In this document: positions 44,184 through 57,310 of the stretch, one piece after another
How positions within the stretch are numbered: position 1 is the first letter of the stretch
Layout: each line of letters begins with the position of its first letter
Assembly (NCBI GenBank): GCA_018894105.1
Contig: CM032117.1
Span: 41,526,501 to 41,590,500, forward strand
Direction: 5' to 3'
Source: Jacaranda mimosifolia
Lineage: Eukaryota > Streptophyta > Magnoliopsida > Lamiales > Bignoniaceae
Length of the DNA stretch: 64,000 nt
The notes under the pieces: model-generated
Told to the model about the DNA's origin: nothing
The model's database searches: none
Seen by the model: the letters and a program-made list of their open reading frames with translations, nothing else
Translations under genes and position numbers: made by a program

Positions 44184-46083
44184 TGTAACATCCCGAATTT
44201 TGAATTTCATGATAAAATTAAAATAAGAAAAATTTAGGTCTCAATCTCGATAGAACACCTTTTAAATTAAAGAATTAAATCATAAACAAATCACTATTTA
44301 GATCAATTAAAGCCTGAGCATAAATATTAAAAGTCAAAAGACTGAATATTAATTAAACGTAGGGCTCAATTGCACCGAACCAAAAATATTAAGGGATAAT
44401 GTGCCCAAGTTAAAAGTTTAAGGACTTCAAAATAATTAAATTTGGACTTAATTGTCCAAAAATAGAAATGTTAGTAGTCAATGTATAAGGAATGAAAGTT
44501 GGAAGACTTAATTGAAACTTAGGGACCAAACTGAAGGCGATTTAAAATTTTAGGGGCTCAATTGAAGGTGATTTATAGTTTTAGGATTAAATTGAAGGAA
44601 GCAGAAAAATATTATATAAATATAGATTATGAACAATAATTTACTTAATTCTGAAAAACCACCCCAACTCCACCACATCGTTGGATCACCAGAGAATGAC
44701 AATAAAACAGAAAACTAACCCCATAGAAAGCTTCCCCTCAACTCAAGGATCAAAACCATAATAAGAATTTCCCAAAACGATCCGTAAATTGATAGGGTTT
44801 TTAAGGGTAGCGGAGCTAGGCAGCAGTGGTGACAGGATTTGGGTTTCTGGCAACCTAAGCTAGGAATTGATAGGTAGGTTGTTCGGGCTCGACACAAGGA
44901 ACGCAACGGTATGCTCGATTGCTAGTTTCGATGGCCGATGGCGGAGTAATTGAGGCATAAAGTGGCACTAGGGCTTTGGCAATGGTTTTCATCCAATTCA
45001 TTGGCGATGGGGCAATGGAAGGAGAAATTGATTTGGGGGTTTTGACGGACTCGATGAGATGCACTGATTGGTCTAGTTGGTTCACACCCAAACGGCGAAT
45101 GGACGACAGCGGCGATGCGACGACAGCGATTGGGCAGTTTGCTTGAAATTCAATTTTGGACTTGATAAGACCAATTTTGGGCTATAAATTGGACTCCTAC
45201 TTGCTAGATTTGGGTAAATTTCGTACGAACATTAATTTGGTTGATTTTCATGATTCTAGTTGAATATTCGATTTAAATTAAGGTAATTAACTTATAATTC
45301 GACCTAAGTTCAGTATTAATTTTGTGAGCGCTAAATTGGGAAGTGAGTGTAAGATCTAAACATAGTAATTTAAGAATGAGAGAATTTAGTAGGATGGTAA
45401 TTTTGTTTGTCTCGTGTCAGCTCTGAGATTGGCAAAGAAATAAGGACGCGAGTGACTCAAATGGCTAAGGAAACTCTTCTGTAGTTAGCAAGTGAGATTT
45501 ACTATATTTTTTTGCTGGGGAAAGAACATATATATCTACTTGGTATTATATCCTGATTGCTCTATCTTGTTTGTGTTGAGATTCAAATCGTTGATTGTTG
45601 TCCCATGCTATTCTTCGGCTCGTGTGTTGATTCCGACAGTCTACATGAGTTGTTCTTCTCGTTAGCATATCCTTGCTACTTGTTGCTTAATTTTGTTTGT
45701 ATTGAGATTTAAATCATTGTTTGTTCGTTCTATGCTATCCTGCGATTCTTGTGTTGAACTTTAACAGTCTATCTGAACCGATCTTTTGGGCTTATAAATC
45801 TTGAGCCATTGTTATTCAAAATGCTAGCTTGTCTAACAACATGACATTGCTTTATGCTCTTGATAGTTTATTTTGACTTCTCTTTCGTGATTCTTGAACC
45901 ATTCTTTCTTGAATTTCCTACATGTCTAGAATTGTTGGATCCCATAATCAAATATCCTGATCACACAAGTTTTGAAAAAGTAAACAGTTTGTGAAATTTT
46001 ACCACACATTGCCCGTTTACACTGATTGTGGCTTTCGGTTGGTCATGATATATGTTGTTTTACCTTAAATTAATGATCATGTT

Positions 46084-46830
46084 TAGGGATGGCAATGAGG
46101 CAGGGCAAAACCCCGAACCTGAGCTCAACCCGTCCCGAATGGGACGGGTTTGGGGTGACTCAACGAGGTATGAGGTGCGATTTTTCTAACCCAAATTATT
46201 TGGGGCGGGGTATGGGGTTTATTGACCTCGCCCCAAACCCGCCCCGCCACCCCGAATAATATAAAAATATAATTTTTATATTATATATACATAAATAATA
46301 TATATAATAATAAATAATATTATATATATAACAATAAATATATTATATATAAATTATTTTATATTTTCTAATTAAAAATAATGTCCAAACTAAATAGTTT
46401 ACGGTTCCACACTACCACTTCCCATTAGGTTTTTTTTTTTTTTTCATTCCCACCCGCTATTCATTTCCCACTAGTATCAGGCAGGGTATGGTGAAAATTT
46501 ATTGGACTTAAAAATTTTGAGTTTTTTTGTTTCAATGTATAAAAATTTGGATGTTGTATTGATTATTACTTTAATTCTATTCTTATCTCCTATTTTGTTT
46601 CTAGAAACTTATCTTGTATGCATAGATTTTTCATTTTTGTACCTGTAATTTAAATTTTAATTACTATCAAGTGGTTCTAATTTAATGCTTTCATTGGTTT
46701 ATTCTAATTTTTTTAATTCTTTGTGGGATGGGGCCTTTTTGGGGTAGGTGGGGCGGGGTGGGGTATGGGGTAGCATATAGTCTCGCGGCGGGGTATGAGG
46801 TGAGCCAAACCCGTTCCGTTGCCATATATA
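46084..46830. mobile_element. hAT-like MITE (GGGGCGGGG-word family)
   Basis: The ends are TAGGGATGGCAATG and, as the complement of the right end, TATATATGGCAACG. The flanks ATCATGTT (46076-46083) and ATCACGTT (46831-46838) differ at one of eight bases. Both ends are full of GGGGCGGGGTATGGGG or CCCCGCC words around an AT core. It is inserted in the 44184-48570 element. Confidence 0.78.
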
Positions 46831-46971
46831 ATCACGTTGGGGAGACTGAAAATAGGTTTCGAAATATATTATTATTATCGCCATGACTACTGCATTGGTA
46901 TAAACTTGATATTAACTTATTGATTGCTTATTAATCATGGCAAGCTGATATTTTATTATATTGCTATTGGA

Positions 46972-47155
46972 TTTTGCACTACTACGAGCATGGCATATTA
47001 TTACTGTGTATATCCACATTTGCACCTCTACGAGCATGGCATATTTTCACTGTGGATATTGGACATTTGCACTGCTATGAGCATGGCATATTATTACTGT
47101 GTATCTTGACATTTGCACCGTTATGAGCATGGCATATTATTACTATGGATACATA
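46972..47155 (+). repeat. 46-bp minisatellite, four units
   Basis: Four copies of a unit with ACGAGCATGGCATATTATTA followed by CTGTG and CATTTGCAC. It lies just upstream of the 43-bp minisatellite in the same LTR-like element. Confidence 0.88.
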
Positions 47156-47159
47156 GGTT

Positions 47160-47690
47160 TGTTTATATCCTTGGTGAGAGAGGTAGCTATGATGGTCGAC
47201 TCGTATTATTATATTGGTGAGAGAGGCAGCCTTGTTGGCTGACCCGCATTGATATATTAGTGATTAAGGCAGCCTTATTGGCTGACCTGTATTGATGTAT
47301 TGGTGATAGAGGCAGCCTTGCTGGCTGAACTGCATTGTTTTCTTGGTGATCGAGGCAACCATACTGGCTAACCTTTATTGTTATATTGGTGATAGAGGCA
47401 ACTAATAGCGGTAGCCATTGTAGCTAACCCATATTGATATATTGGTGATAAAGTCAGTCTTGTTGACTAAACCGTATTGATATATTGGTGATAGAGGCAG
47501 CCTTGTTGGCTGACTCGTATTGATATACTAGTGATAAAGCAGCCTTGTTGGCTGACCCGTATCGATATATTGTGATAGAGGTAGCTTTGTTGGTTGACCT
47601 GTATTGATATACTGTGATAGAGGTAGCCATGTTAGCTAACCCTTCTTGATATATTCGGGACAAAGGCAGCTTTATTGGCTGACCCATAAA
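47160..47690 (+). repeat. 43-bp minisatellite with a hairpin in each unit
   Basis: About twelve copies of GGTGATAGAGGCAGCCTTGT plus TGGCTGACCCGTATTGATAT and two or three more bases. CAGCC-TTGTT-GGCTG in the consensus can form a five-pair stem. The pairing is kept in several units and lost in others. One unit is lengthened (about 47390-47450). Confidence 0.9.
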
Positions 47691-48570
47691 AATGATACAA
47701 CTAATTTTGTGAAATGTTCCTTGTACAGTCTATTTTATAAAATTGAATGAAATCCTGGATCTTGAATCTGAGTCTTTTTACCACTTAAAACATTCTTGTT
47801 CACTCGGTTCTTAAGAAAATAAATCTAGCTCCTGAGTTTTTGAAATATGAAATTTGCCATGAAATATAATGAAAACTTGAGATGTCTCTTCACTGGTATA
47901 GGACGACGTGGAGTCGGCTCATGATTTGTAAAACTTAACATTTTCATCCTCCAATCTATATCTTGACCTCGCGGAATTTGTCTATGCTTAACAATCAGTT
48001 CTCTTGACATTTGCTTATAGTTGTTTGTACATTAAATCGATGTTGTTCTATATTATATATTCATTGTTATTACTATTAATGTATCTTGATCATTATCTTA
48101 CTAAGTCATTCGGACTTACCATCCTTGTATTGTTTCTTTCTATTCTTTACCCCAGATTGAGGATTAGAAGGTACCATGAGCTTGGGCCACATGATGTATA
48201 GTATATATAATGTTATCAAAGGGATTTGTGAACAGTAAGAATATGGTATGCATGTATGATTGTAATGTAATAGCGTGTTTGTCAGTAGGTTATCATCTTT
48301 ACCTTTTGATGAAGTGTAATAGGCTAGACTTCTGATATTTGATGCGAGTCTTTTGGGTGATTGTAGAAGTACGAAAATTCAATTTTGGCTTGCAGTTTGT
48401 AGCATGACTAGTGAAATAGATGTTATTCATTGATTATGAACTTCCTTATCAATTGGATGGTTATGGAATTATTTGAATTGGATATTTGGAAAAGAAAAAA
48501 TTATGTGGGAAATCTCGATCGAGGTAGCATCCCAGATGGGAGCAAGCGCCTCTCGGGTCGGGGTGCTACA

Positions 48571-49364
48571 CCCCCCACAACTTTTCACCAACCATAGCTA
48601 AGTGACCTAGTCAAATCTCATCTGTCTAGATTTGCAAGTTAAATTTAGCCAACACTAGGTTGGGCGGTATGATGAGGGTGGAGGTAGGTGTATATATTAT
48701 TGTATTTATACATATGTATATTTAGTATAAATATATGTATTATTAATAAATATATATCTTACAATATATACGTGTATATAGAGGCAAAAATAAGCTAACA
48801 ACTATAAATGCCGAACTATTACATTTTAGTCCTCAAAAAATCAAACTATTACGAATAAGTCTTTAAAAAATTTAAATATCTTACAATACAATCCTGAAGG
48901 GTGTTTTCAGAACTTCACCTAAATTTCTTAACGGTGCATCATGAAAACCCTAACAGCGAGTAACAACTATATTGTTGGATAGCTTTAAAAGTTAGGAGAG
49001 TCTTGGTAATTTTACAAACAACAAGGATTCTTTTGTAATTTAGGCAAACCTCAGGTGTAGTTTTTTCAATTTATCCAAATCATTATGATACTTGAATTAT
49101 ATTATTAATAATTAAGTATTGTATCATTTTGAATATTTGAACTTTTTCATAATTACTATATTGATACATATCAAAACAACTCTATCTGATTTCTTATAAC
49201 GACAAGTCTGAATTCTGAGTTTTAATTATTTATTAAGTTTTTTACAGTATATTATTTGATTAAATAAACTAATCATTACGGTAAATATATAAAAAAAATC
49301 GATAACAAATGAATAACCATATGAGTTAAGTTTCGTAGATATTCTTACAGAGTATTATCAATTA
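48571..49364. other. AT-rich spacer, no gene seen
   Basis: Between the LTR-like element and the plus-strand Helitron. A possible MITE-like stretch at about 48780-49090 echoes 43340-43620 in opposite orientation. There is no open frame of note. Confidence 0.45.
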
Positions 49365-51310
49365 TCTATCTATCTATACTACCTATAAAAATATGAATGG
49401 GTATACTTGTTTCTTTCTTTTTATGTGAAGACAAAAATGTCCCTATCTAATAAAAGTATTATTGGTAAATTATTATTAAATTATTAAATCAAATTTATGC
49501 ATATAAACTACATTTATTATGCCTTTTGACTTATCAAATATATATACATTGAATGTACATATATCAAATGTATATACATTTTATTTATTACATGCATGCA
49601 TTACTAACTAAATTTATCTTAAACTTTAAATTAAATAAAACTCATAAAAAAGTCACTAATCAATTCTACAATATTGCATTTACTATATATGGATTCGTGT
49701 TAAATTATAATTAAATTATTAAATTAAATTTATATGTAAACTTCTCTTTGTTTCATTATGTTATTGATTTGAAATGCCTTTTTTCGGGGGGTCATTTATT
49801 TGTTAACATGTGTTAAATTCCATTTGCTTAAAGAATATGAATGGTGTAATCCTTTTCATGGCTTAGCTTCTTTGTACCCTTAACAAGTTCATTGTATTTA
49901 TAATTGAATTATTAAATAAAATTAGTGCATATAAATCATACTTATTATGCTTTTTGACTTATCGAATGTATATACATTTTATTTATTACATGTATGCATT
50001 ACTAATTGAATTTATTTTAAATTTCAATTAAATTAAACTCATAAAAAAATTCACTAAATTAATTCTGTACTATTTCATTTAACATATATGTGTTAGAGGT
50101 AAATTATAAATAAATTCTTAAATTGAATTGATGTATATAAACTATATTTATTATGCCTTTTGACTTATATATACATTTTATTTATTACATGCATTACTGA
50201 TTAAAAAATTTATTTTAAATTTATATTAAATTAAACTCGTAAAAAGATTCACTAAATTAATTCTATCAATTTTTTCGTCCTAACAAACATATATACATTA
50301 AATATAAAAACATCACATCACATTTATAAAAAGTATAAATATACAGATAGTATATCAATGAATACATTTCACTAGATAAAATATTCCATGAATCATGTGC
50401 ACTGTTCATATCTTACGATTATATCTACTAGATACATAATATCTAATATAATAGTAAAAAATCTCTATGAATGAACTATATATTTATTTCAAACAATGAA
50501 TTGCATTTAAATATTTCACGTATAGTTTATATTAATACATGACATGATTCATGAATCTAACTTTATGTTTAATTCTCTATAACAATTATGTTAAATTCAT
50601 TAAGTCAATTTTTCTACTTACCAATCATATATTATGTGTATTGAGATTTATCCTTCTATCAACGTATTTACTTAGACTCATAGAAAACAACTAAATTAAA
50701 ATTAATTAATTAATTAAATTATATCCCATCTAACGAGACTATAATTATCATTTGCTACATATGGTTTCATGATAAATTGCAATCAAATCAAATTTATTTT
50801 AGTTAGACTCATAAAATAATAATAACTACATTGAAATTAATTTAAAAAAAAAAATCAATCAATGAGGAAAAAATGTGTCTTCATAAATATGTCATGAGGA
50901 TATTCTTTTTAGGTTCTCCCTTAAAAATAAAAAGAGAAAATTATTTATTATATATCAAAGTATGTATCCAATTAAAATATAATAGTAAATTTAATATGAA
51001 TATAATAAAAAGAAATAGATTAAGTCTTATAGTTACATGATTTAAAAAAATTCAAAATTGATGAGGAAATAGGATATTATTTTATAAATATATTCGTACA
51101 AATATGGGTTTCTTCTCAAGGATTAAAAAGAGATATATTTGTTATATAACTAAATAGGTGTCAAACTCAAGTGCAATAGTATATATAGTACGATAATGAA
51201 AAGGGATAAACTAAGTCTTATTCAATTTTTCTTCTTTTGATTTATTTATGAAATATATTTTGATCAATTCTCACATTGAGATGTCCACAGCTATTTTCTT
51301 GGGAATTAAT

Positions 51311-51944
51311 AGCAAAAGATGCTTTTATAATATGTCACAAATATGAGAAAATTTTGTATTCCTACTTATTTAAATTAAGAGACAAAAAAGTGGATTAAAA
51401 GAAAATTAATATATAATTGATAACGCTATTAGAAGCTGTAAAAAGAACTAAATAAAACCTTTTTCACTTAAAGTGATAATGAGATATTACTAAAAGATAT
51501 TAAGACAGAAATATATATAAATTTATTTAGAAATATATATAATTTTATATTTTCAAATAAGCTTGTACAAGATTAAACTAAATTTGTTATTTTGGGCATG
51601 ACAGAGGATTTGGAAAACCTTGGAAGATCAAATTTGGTATAACTCAACTAATCATATGGCAAACATTCTTACAATGTACATTAATGATGTAATAAGTATA
51701 ATTCATTCATTATATAATTGACTTGAATTTTTCTAATATTTAATTCAAACTTGAATTTTTTTCGGAAAAGATGTATAGTTGGATTGATAATTATGTTATT
51801 TAAATTATTTAAAATTAGAAAGTGTAAATATATATTAGTTTTAGTAATAACATGAATATGACATAGTGAAATGTTTTCATTTACAAAATGATATGGAAGA
51901 TAAACAAATACATTTCACTGGATAAAATCTCATATTAATCCATG
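51311..51944 (+). repeat. Internal Helitron duplication, copy 1
   Basis: It starts AGCAAAAGATGCTTTTAT and ends at CATATTAATCCATG. It matches 54259-54914 along its whole length with scattered differences and a ~25-bp indel near 51474. This segment belongs to the normal Helitron left part, because the inverted copy at 7620-12178 has it at the equivalent place. Confidence 0.92.
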
Positions 51945-54258
51945 TGTCGCCATCCATACCTTATGAAGTATATACCGACTAGATAGGAAGTATATATCCA
52001 CTAAATACATATTATTCAACAACTCAAAAAAATTTATTTCTTGTATTACTAAATGTTAAATAATTAATAAGATACAACTATTTCAAATGATGAAGTTACA
52101 TTTAACAAATTTATGTCACATTATATGCATAATTCAAATCTTGCAAAAATATGCATCAACATAGTAATCTTTTAATCAAATATTCTTCACACATTTTTTG
52201 ACCAACAAAAATTTATAAAATAATGTAATATTCTTATTTGACATGATATTTTAAGGTCTAAAACTAATCAGAATTTAACTTCCACTTTTTTAGCTTGACC
52301 AAGAAGAGAATACTTTTATTGAAAAGTGGGAACAAATTCATTATAGATAAACGGTACAGTCGCACACATGAATTGTTTCTTTCTTTCTAATTTTATATCA
52401 AAACAAGTCGTCCATTAAAAACCTAATATTAAATAAGTAATAAAAAAATTATTAAAATTTAAAGGAAAAATAATTTATAGATTGCTCTAAATTATTCTCA
52501 AATCATATCTTTGTTTTTATTTTAAAAAATAACAATTTAAATTTATTTTTTAGACAATTCAAACATAATAATTAGTGCACATGCTTATAAATTTTCAATA
52601 AACAAAAAAGTAAAAAAATTAAATAAAAATAGAATAAGAACTTGCACAAATTCAATTTATGAAATTTTAAAAATAAAAATTTATTAAAATATCACCCAAA
52701 AATAAAATAGTTCAATAATTTTGGTTGTTATTATAGTCATTAGGTTGTAAAAAAGTACATGTAAATTATATCTTTTAAATATGAAGCTCTTCAAGATATA
52801 TTTTATTTCAATAATTTTTCAGTTCTCATATTTTCATTATTCTATTTTTCAAAAAAAAGTTTCTTAAAATGGTAATGTATCAATAAAGTTTTACCATGAA
52901 TTCAACTTCGTATAAATAATTTGTACTGGATATTTGGTGTATACTTAAAACATTATCATAAATGGTTATTTAGAAAAAAATTCACCTATATTTTAAATAT
53001 ATGGACATAATTTTCTAATGCTATTTTATAGCAGATGTGTTTTGATAATGAAAACTAGATAGGATAAAGAAGAAACATATCATACTAAGTACTGCAAAGA
53101 GTCAAGAATGCATAAATAAAACTTAAGAGCCACCCCCACACCCCACCCCTGAAAATGAAAAAGTCAATTAAATCAATGGAGCAAAAACATAAGGAACAAC
53201 GAGTAGCACATCTTCATGAATTGCAGTTTTGGATAAAAAAAGAGTGAGTTTCTAAATAATGCAATTGTCAGTATTCGTCCATTCAATATCTTCTAAGATC
53301 ACAAATGATTCTTATCAATCAAAAGGTTAGTAATTATTAATAAAGATATACTTTATAATAAGATGTACTTTATAATTTTAAATAAATATCATACATGTGG
53401 ACAACAAAATTGTTATATGTGAAAAAATTTAAGTCTTAATCTCATTTTTTTTTTATTAGATTTGATAATTTATGATGCTCGAAGATTTATGAAATAAGTA
53501 AGATACTTAATTGCATCATAACAATGTTGTAAGATTTGAATATGAACCTCGCATATTTTATTATGGTATTAGAAAAACTAGCTACACTTATTCAAATGTC
53601 AAATAAATAGCATAAGTTGTTCACAGGTCGTGAAATTCTGAAAAAATATTTGAGTTTTGAATTGCATATTCTCTTTTATCTTATTTTGTATAAAATTAGG
53701 TAAAATGTTTGAATCTGCAAAGGATGGAGTTTATATCTTTTAACACAAGGCATGCTATATCACAATCTTCTAGGACTAATTCCAAACAAAAATGAGCTTC
53801 GTACCTTTCAATTTTATTTTTGTCAAAGCTAAATATGAGCTTCAAAATAGAATGAAGATAGTAGGAAATCATACTTATGATTAAAAGCAATTGTGCCAAA
53901 ACTTACAAAATTAATCAAGAGAAATCCATAAGTAAAAATCTTTAGAAGGTTAAAGGATTACATTTCAATGAACGACATTCAGCTTCATATCTCAAAAAGT
54001 GTGAAATTAGACAAATGTGTTGTGGCAATTTAGGTTCAAGGGAATAGTCATAATATATTAGCGGAATGAGATGTTGTTGTCCATGCACATTGAAGACGTA
54101 AACATGGAAGAACATATTATTATGGATGTTATGACCTATTGTAATATCCATTTATTTTCCCAAGAGATGATACAGTAAGTCACATATTTAAAAAAAAAAT
54201 GTTTTACAACATTTGATAATGCAATTCAAAAGAATGAATCTATCCAAGTGACCCCTTA

Positions 54259-54914
54259 AGCAAAAGATGCTTTTATAGTATGTTAGAAATATGAGAAAAT
54301 TTTGTATTCCTACTTATTTAAGTTAAGAGATAAAAAAAGTGGATTAAAAGAGAATTAATAGATAATTGATAACGCTATTAGAAGTTGTAAAAAAGAACCA
54401 AATAAAACATTTTCACTTAAAGCGATAATGAGATATTACTAACTTTCAATAAATTATTTTTAAAAGATAATATGATAGAAATATATATAATTTTATTTAA
54501 AAATATAAAAATTTTTATGTTTTTCAAATAACCTTGTGCAAGATTAAACTAAATTTGTTATTTTAGGCATGAGAGAGGATGAGGAAAACCTTGGAAGATC
54601 AAATTTGGTATAGCTCAACTAATCATATGGCAAACATTCTTACAATGTACATTAATGATGTAACAAGTATAATTCATTCTTTATATAATTGACTTGAATT
54701 TTTTCATATTTAATTCAAACTTGAATTTTTTTCGAAAAAGATGTATTGTTGGATTGATAATTATGTCATTTAAATTATTTAAAATTAGAAAGTGTAAATA
54801 TATATTAGTTTTAGTAATAACATGAATATGACATAGTGAAATGTTTTCATTTACGATATGATATGGAAGATGAACAAATACATTTCACTGGATAAAATCT
54901 CACATTAATCCATG
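54259..54914 (+). repeat. Internal Helitron duplication, copy 2
   Basis: A second copy of the 51311-51944 block, placed 2.95 kb downstream and directly after the Rep fragment that ends near 54175. It interrupts the coding order of the replicase. Confidence 0.92.
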
Positions 54915-55455
54915 AATCAATCCGAGAAATGATGGATTTAGAAGGAAAGACAAGGGGTAGTGAAGTTGAAGAAAGAATTGTTGATCTTCAATATCTTTCA
55001 TATGCATCATATATATCTTGATATATTGGTATTAGTCCAAAGATTTGGAGGTAATGTTTGAATATGAATTATATGTTTTGGATTATGTATTTTGGGAGCA
55101 TGAGTTTTGAGAGTGTGGTTGGGGAATGTGAAATTTGTGTTGGGAATGTGATGTATGTTTATTTATGTTTTGGGAATAGTAAAAAAATTGTTATGGGGAA
55201 TTTTGATATATTTGTTTATGTTTTGGGAAGAGACAAATTCTATTGTAGCGGTCAAATCGATACATTTTCGTTGGATTTTTAGGATGAAAATGGAATTGAG
55301 TAATTTTTTTATTATTAAAGTAATAATAAAATATTTATGATAATATATATTGTGTATGCATATATTGGAAAATGGGGAAGTTTTGGGGATAATAAAAAAT
55401 AGAATAGGGTATTTTGAAAATTTTAATTTGGCATTTTTAAGGAAATTTTTTTGTA

Positions 55456-55509
55456 TGTTTGGTTACATTTTGGCAAAATAATTTTGTTTTGCCAAAATGC
55501 AAGTAAACA
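55456..55509. other. 23-bp-arm inverted repeat (hairpin)
   Basis: Arms at 55456-55478 and 55487-55509 are complementary except at three positions; the inner 13 bp, CATTTTGGCAAAA, pair perfectly across an 8-base loop. The outer sequence GTAAACATAGCC resembles a MITE end. It sits in DNA foreign to the Helitron coding order. Confidence 0.8.
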
Positions 55510-57148
55510 TAGCCTAATATCTTTTTATTACAATAACTTGCAACCAAAAATGAAAATACAAGAAAACTCTATGATGGTCAAAGAGCTCAAGATTCACCAA
55601 ATTAACCTCTAGAATCTTTTGAGCAAAAGTAAAATGTTTGAAAACCAATTACTTACGAAGCAAATATTTGGAAAAGTTGCCACATATGTCTGAATTAAAG
55701 AAAAAAAGATCACCACATGCTCATATATTCTAAAGTTTAAGTATAAAATTACGAGCCTAGATTACTATAATAGGTTTGTGTACACAAAACTTCAAAATCT
55801 CAAAAAACGTCTTATACTCTATGGCTTAATTCTTAAACAGATGATGCATGAATCATGTATAGATAGAAACAAGTATAATTCTTGTACGAAAAATGCGAAT
55901 GTCTTTATCCACGTCGTATTGTGAAAACATTGTTTAGAAAAAATATGTATATCTGGTTTAACAAAAGAGATTGTATAATAATTAGGGTCGTATTGCATAA
56001 GCTATCCGGATATAATTTTCATATCAATATGAAGATATGTTTTGTAGTGATACCAATGAAATATTATACAAGTATATCCACAAGAGATATGATAGAGTGA
56101 CCATTGACATGACTTAAAGCGATGAAGAAAATAAATAATGAAATTAGGCATTTTAAAAGTGCTCAGAGGGTCCCTACTCTAGATTTAATGTGGAGCACTT
56201 TTTAATTCAACTTGAATAAAATATATATGTAATTATTAATCTACAACCACCTCCCAAATCAACAATCTGCCGCTTATTGTGTGAATTAAAATTTATAAAA
56301 CATTCAATGCGATCACATCTCCAAAATAATGCTCACGAAACATTTCTCTATGTACTAAAAGTGATAAAGAAAGAAACTATCTCTATAGAGAATATCTAGA
56401 ACACTATATTTGAGACAAATAACGTAGATGTTGAATGAAATGGAGGTCGTATATGCAGTGCAATCCCATAGAAGGAGAAAGATATTAGCTTAAATTGTTC
56501 TTAAACCATGTTGGAGGCACAACATCATTTCAAGAGTTGCTAACAGTAAATGGAATATGATGCTCAAGTTTCAAAGAGGCAACATAAAATTGAGATTACA
56601 AAAGTCTTATCACAATATTCTTTGAAATCCAAATGAATTCCCTACTATTTATATTTCATGATATCTATATATAGTTTTTATATATTAATCATTTAGTTTG
56701 ATGTATGGTAATTAAGATATCAATTTTATTGGATGCATATTTTGCTTTTTAACTAACCATTAACCAAATTTCTTATATTTTAATCTATTTACTATATATA
56801 TTATGTTTAAATTATCAAATCAAGTTGGTGACTATAAAGCATTGCAATCTAGAAAGTAGACTTATATATTTTCATTGGACAATTCTTTGGTTGTATGTTT
56901 CCTAGCTACCAAAGAGTTTTTCAATTTATGAGATGCATTGGTTTTTATTATCAACTTTGAGATATGAATTACTTGGTTCTATTTGAATGAAATTCATATT
57001 ATTTATTCTTACTGTTACAACTCAAAATTATAATTTATTTTTTATTTTTTGTCTATCTTTTTTATAAGCATTTAAATTAAATATAAATATTAAATAATTC
57101 ATAGAATAAATAAACATAAAAATTATTAAGTCGCGTGCACCTTTCTAG

Positions 57149-57310
57149 TAGAGCAAAAACTTCGAAATTAAGCTATGATGATATATAAATCATTCTACGT
57201 AAATATCAAGAAATTTACTTGGTGAGAGGGTTGGGGTTGTTTATGAGGACGGTGTTTGTTTGCATACTAAGCCACCCCTTTGGACAGAAGGCACTCTCCA
57301 CGAGTACAAG
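57149..57310. other. Unidentified moderately GC-rich segment, left half
   Basis: It continues on the far side of the MITE at 58089 (GAGTACAAG | TTACAAGTAACAC), so one older sequence was split. It reads like transcribed or transposon DNA (CTAAGCCACCCCTTTGGACA) but I do not recognise it. Confidence 0.35.

Larger units (their letters stand above)
44184..48570 (+). mobile_element. Long LTR-like element (probable solo LTR), Tekay/Del-like ends
   Basis: It starts TGTAACATCCCGAATTTTG and ends GGGTCGGGGTGCTACA. The flanks CCCCT and CCCCC match at four of five bases. The left ~400 bp aligns by eye with the element at 28379 (AAAGTTTAAGGACTTCAAAA and neighbouring text). Without the MITE at 46084-46830 it is about 3.6 kb. 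It contains two minisatellites and no pol sequence. An alternative is a short non-autonomous element whose LTRs I failed to see. Confidence 0.62.
53660..56610 (+). pseudogene. Helitron replicase/helicase relic (Rep N-terminal parts)
   Basis: Fragments appear in the right order. At 53715-53850: TQGMLYHNLLGLIPN, FQFYF and KYELQNRM, fitting the Helitron_like_N pattern QIYH...LIP...LQLYF...ELxNRM. At 53990-54175: CVVAI-stop-VQGNSH, then DVVVHAH and RRKHGRTYYYGCYDLL-stop-YPFIFPRDDT, fitting VAAIWVEGN...DIVVHA...HRIxYYYGCYDPLQYPLLFP. At 55975-56100: YNFHINMKIC and, one frame over, EILYKYIHKRYDRV. At 56440-56600: GRICSAIP and TSFQELLTVNGI...CSSFKEA, fitting the segment before the helicase domain. 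Many stops and shifts; the part between 54175 and 55970 is replaced by duplicated and foreign sequence, and no helicase Walker motif was found. Intact relatives nick and unwind DNA for rolling-circle transposition. Confidence 0.8.
49365..57148 (+). mobile_element. Decayed autonomous-type Helitron, plus orientation
   Basis: The 5' end is TCTATCTATCTATACTACC preceded by A. The 3' end is AAGTCGCGTGCACCTTTCTAG followed by T, where AAG-CGC and GCACCTT form a degenerate hairpin a few bases before CTAG. That matches the Helitron rules (5' TC, 3' hairpin plus CTRR, insertion between A and T). The decayed replicase/helicase at 53660-56610 confirms the type and strand. The 5' 4 kb is AT-rich and non-coding, with repeated blocks near 49498, 49932 and 50132. 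A ~640-bp block at 51311-51944 reappears at 54259-54914 within the coding part. A related copy lies inverted at 7620-12178. Confidence 0.82.

Noticed and set aside
47160..47690. Minisatellite considered as a coding repeat
   Set aside because: Unit lengths of 41-45 bp are not a multiple of three and vary, so no common frame is kept.
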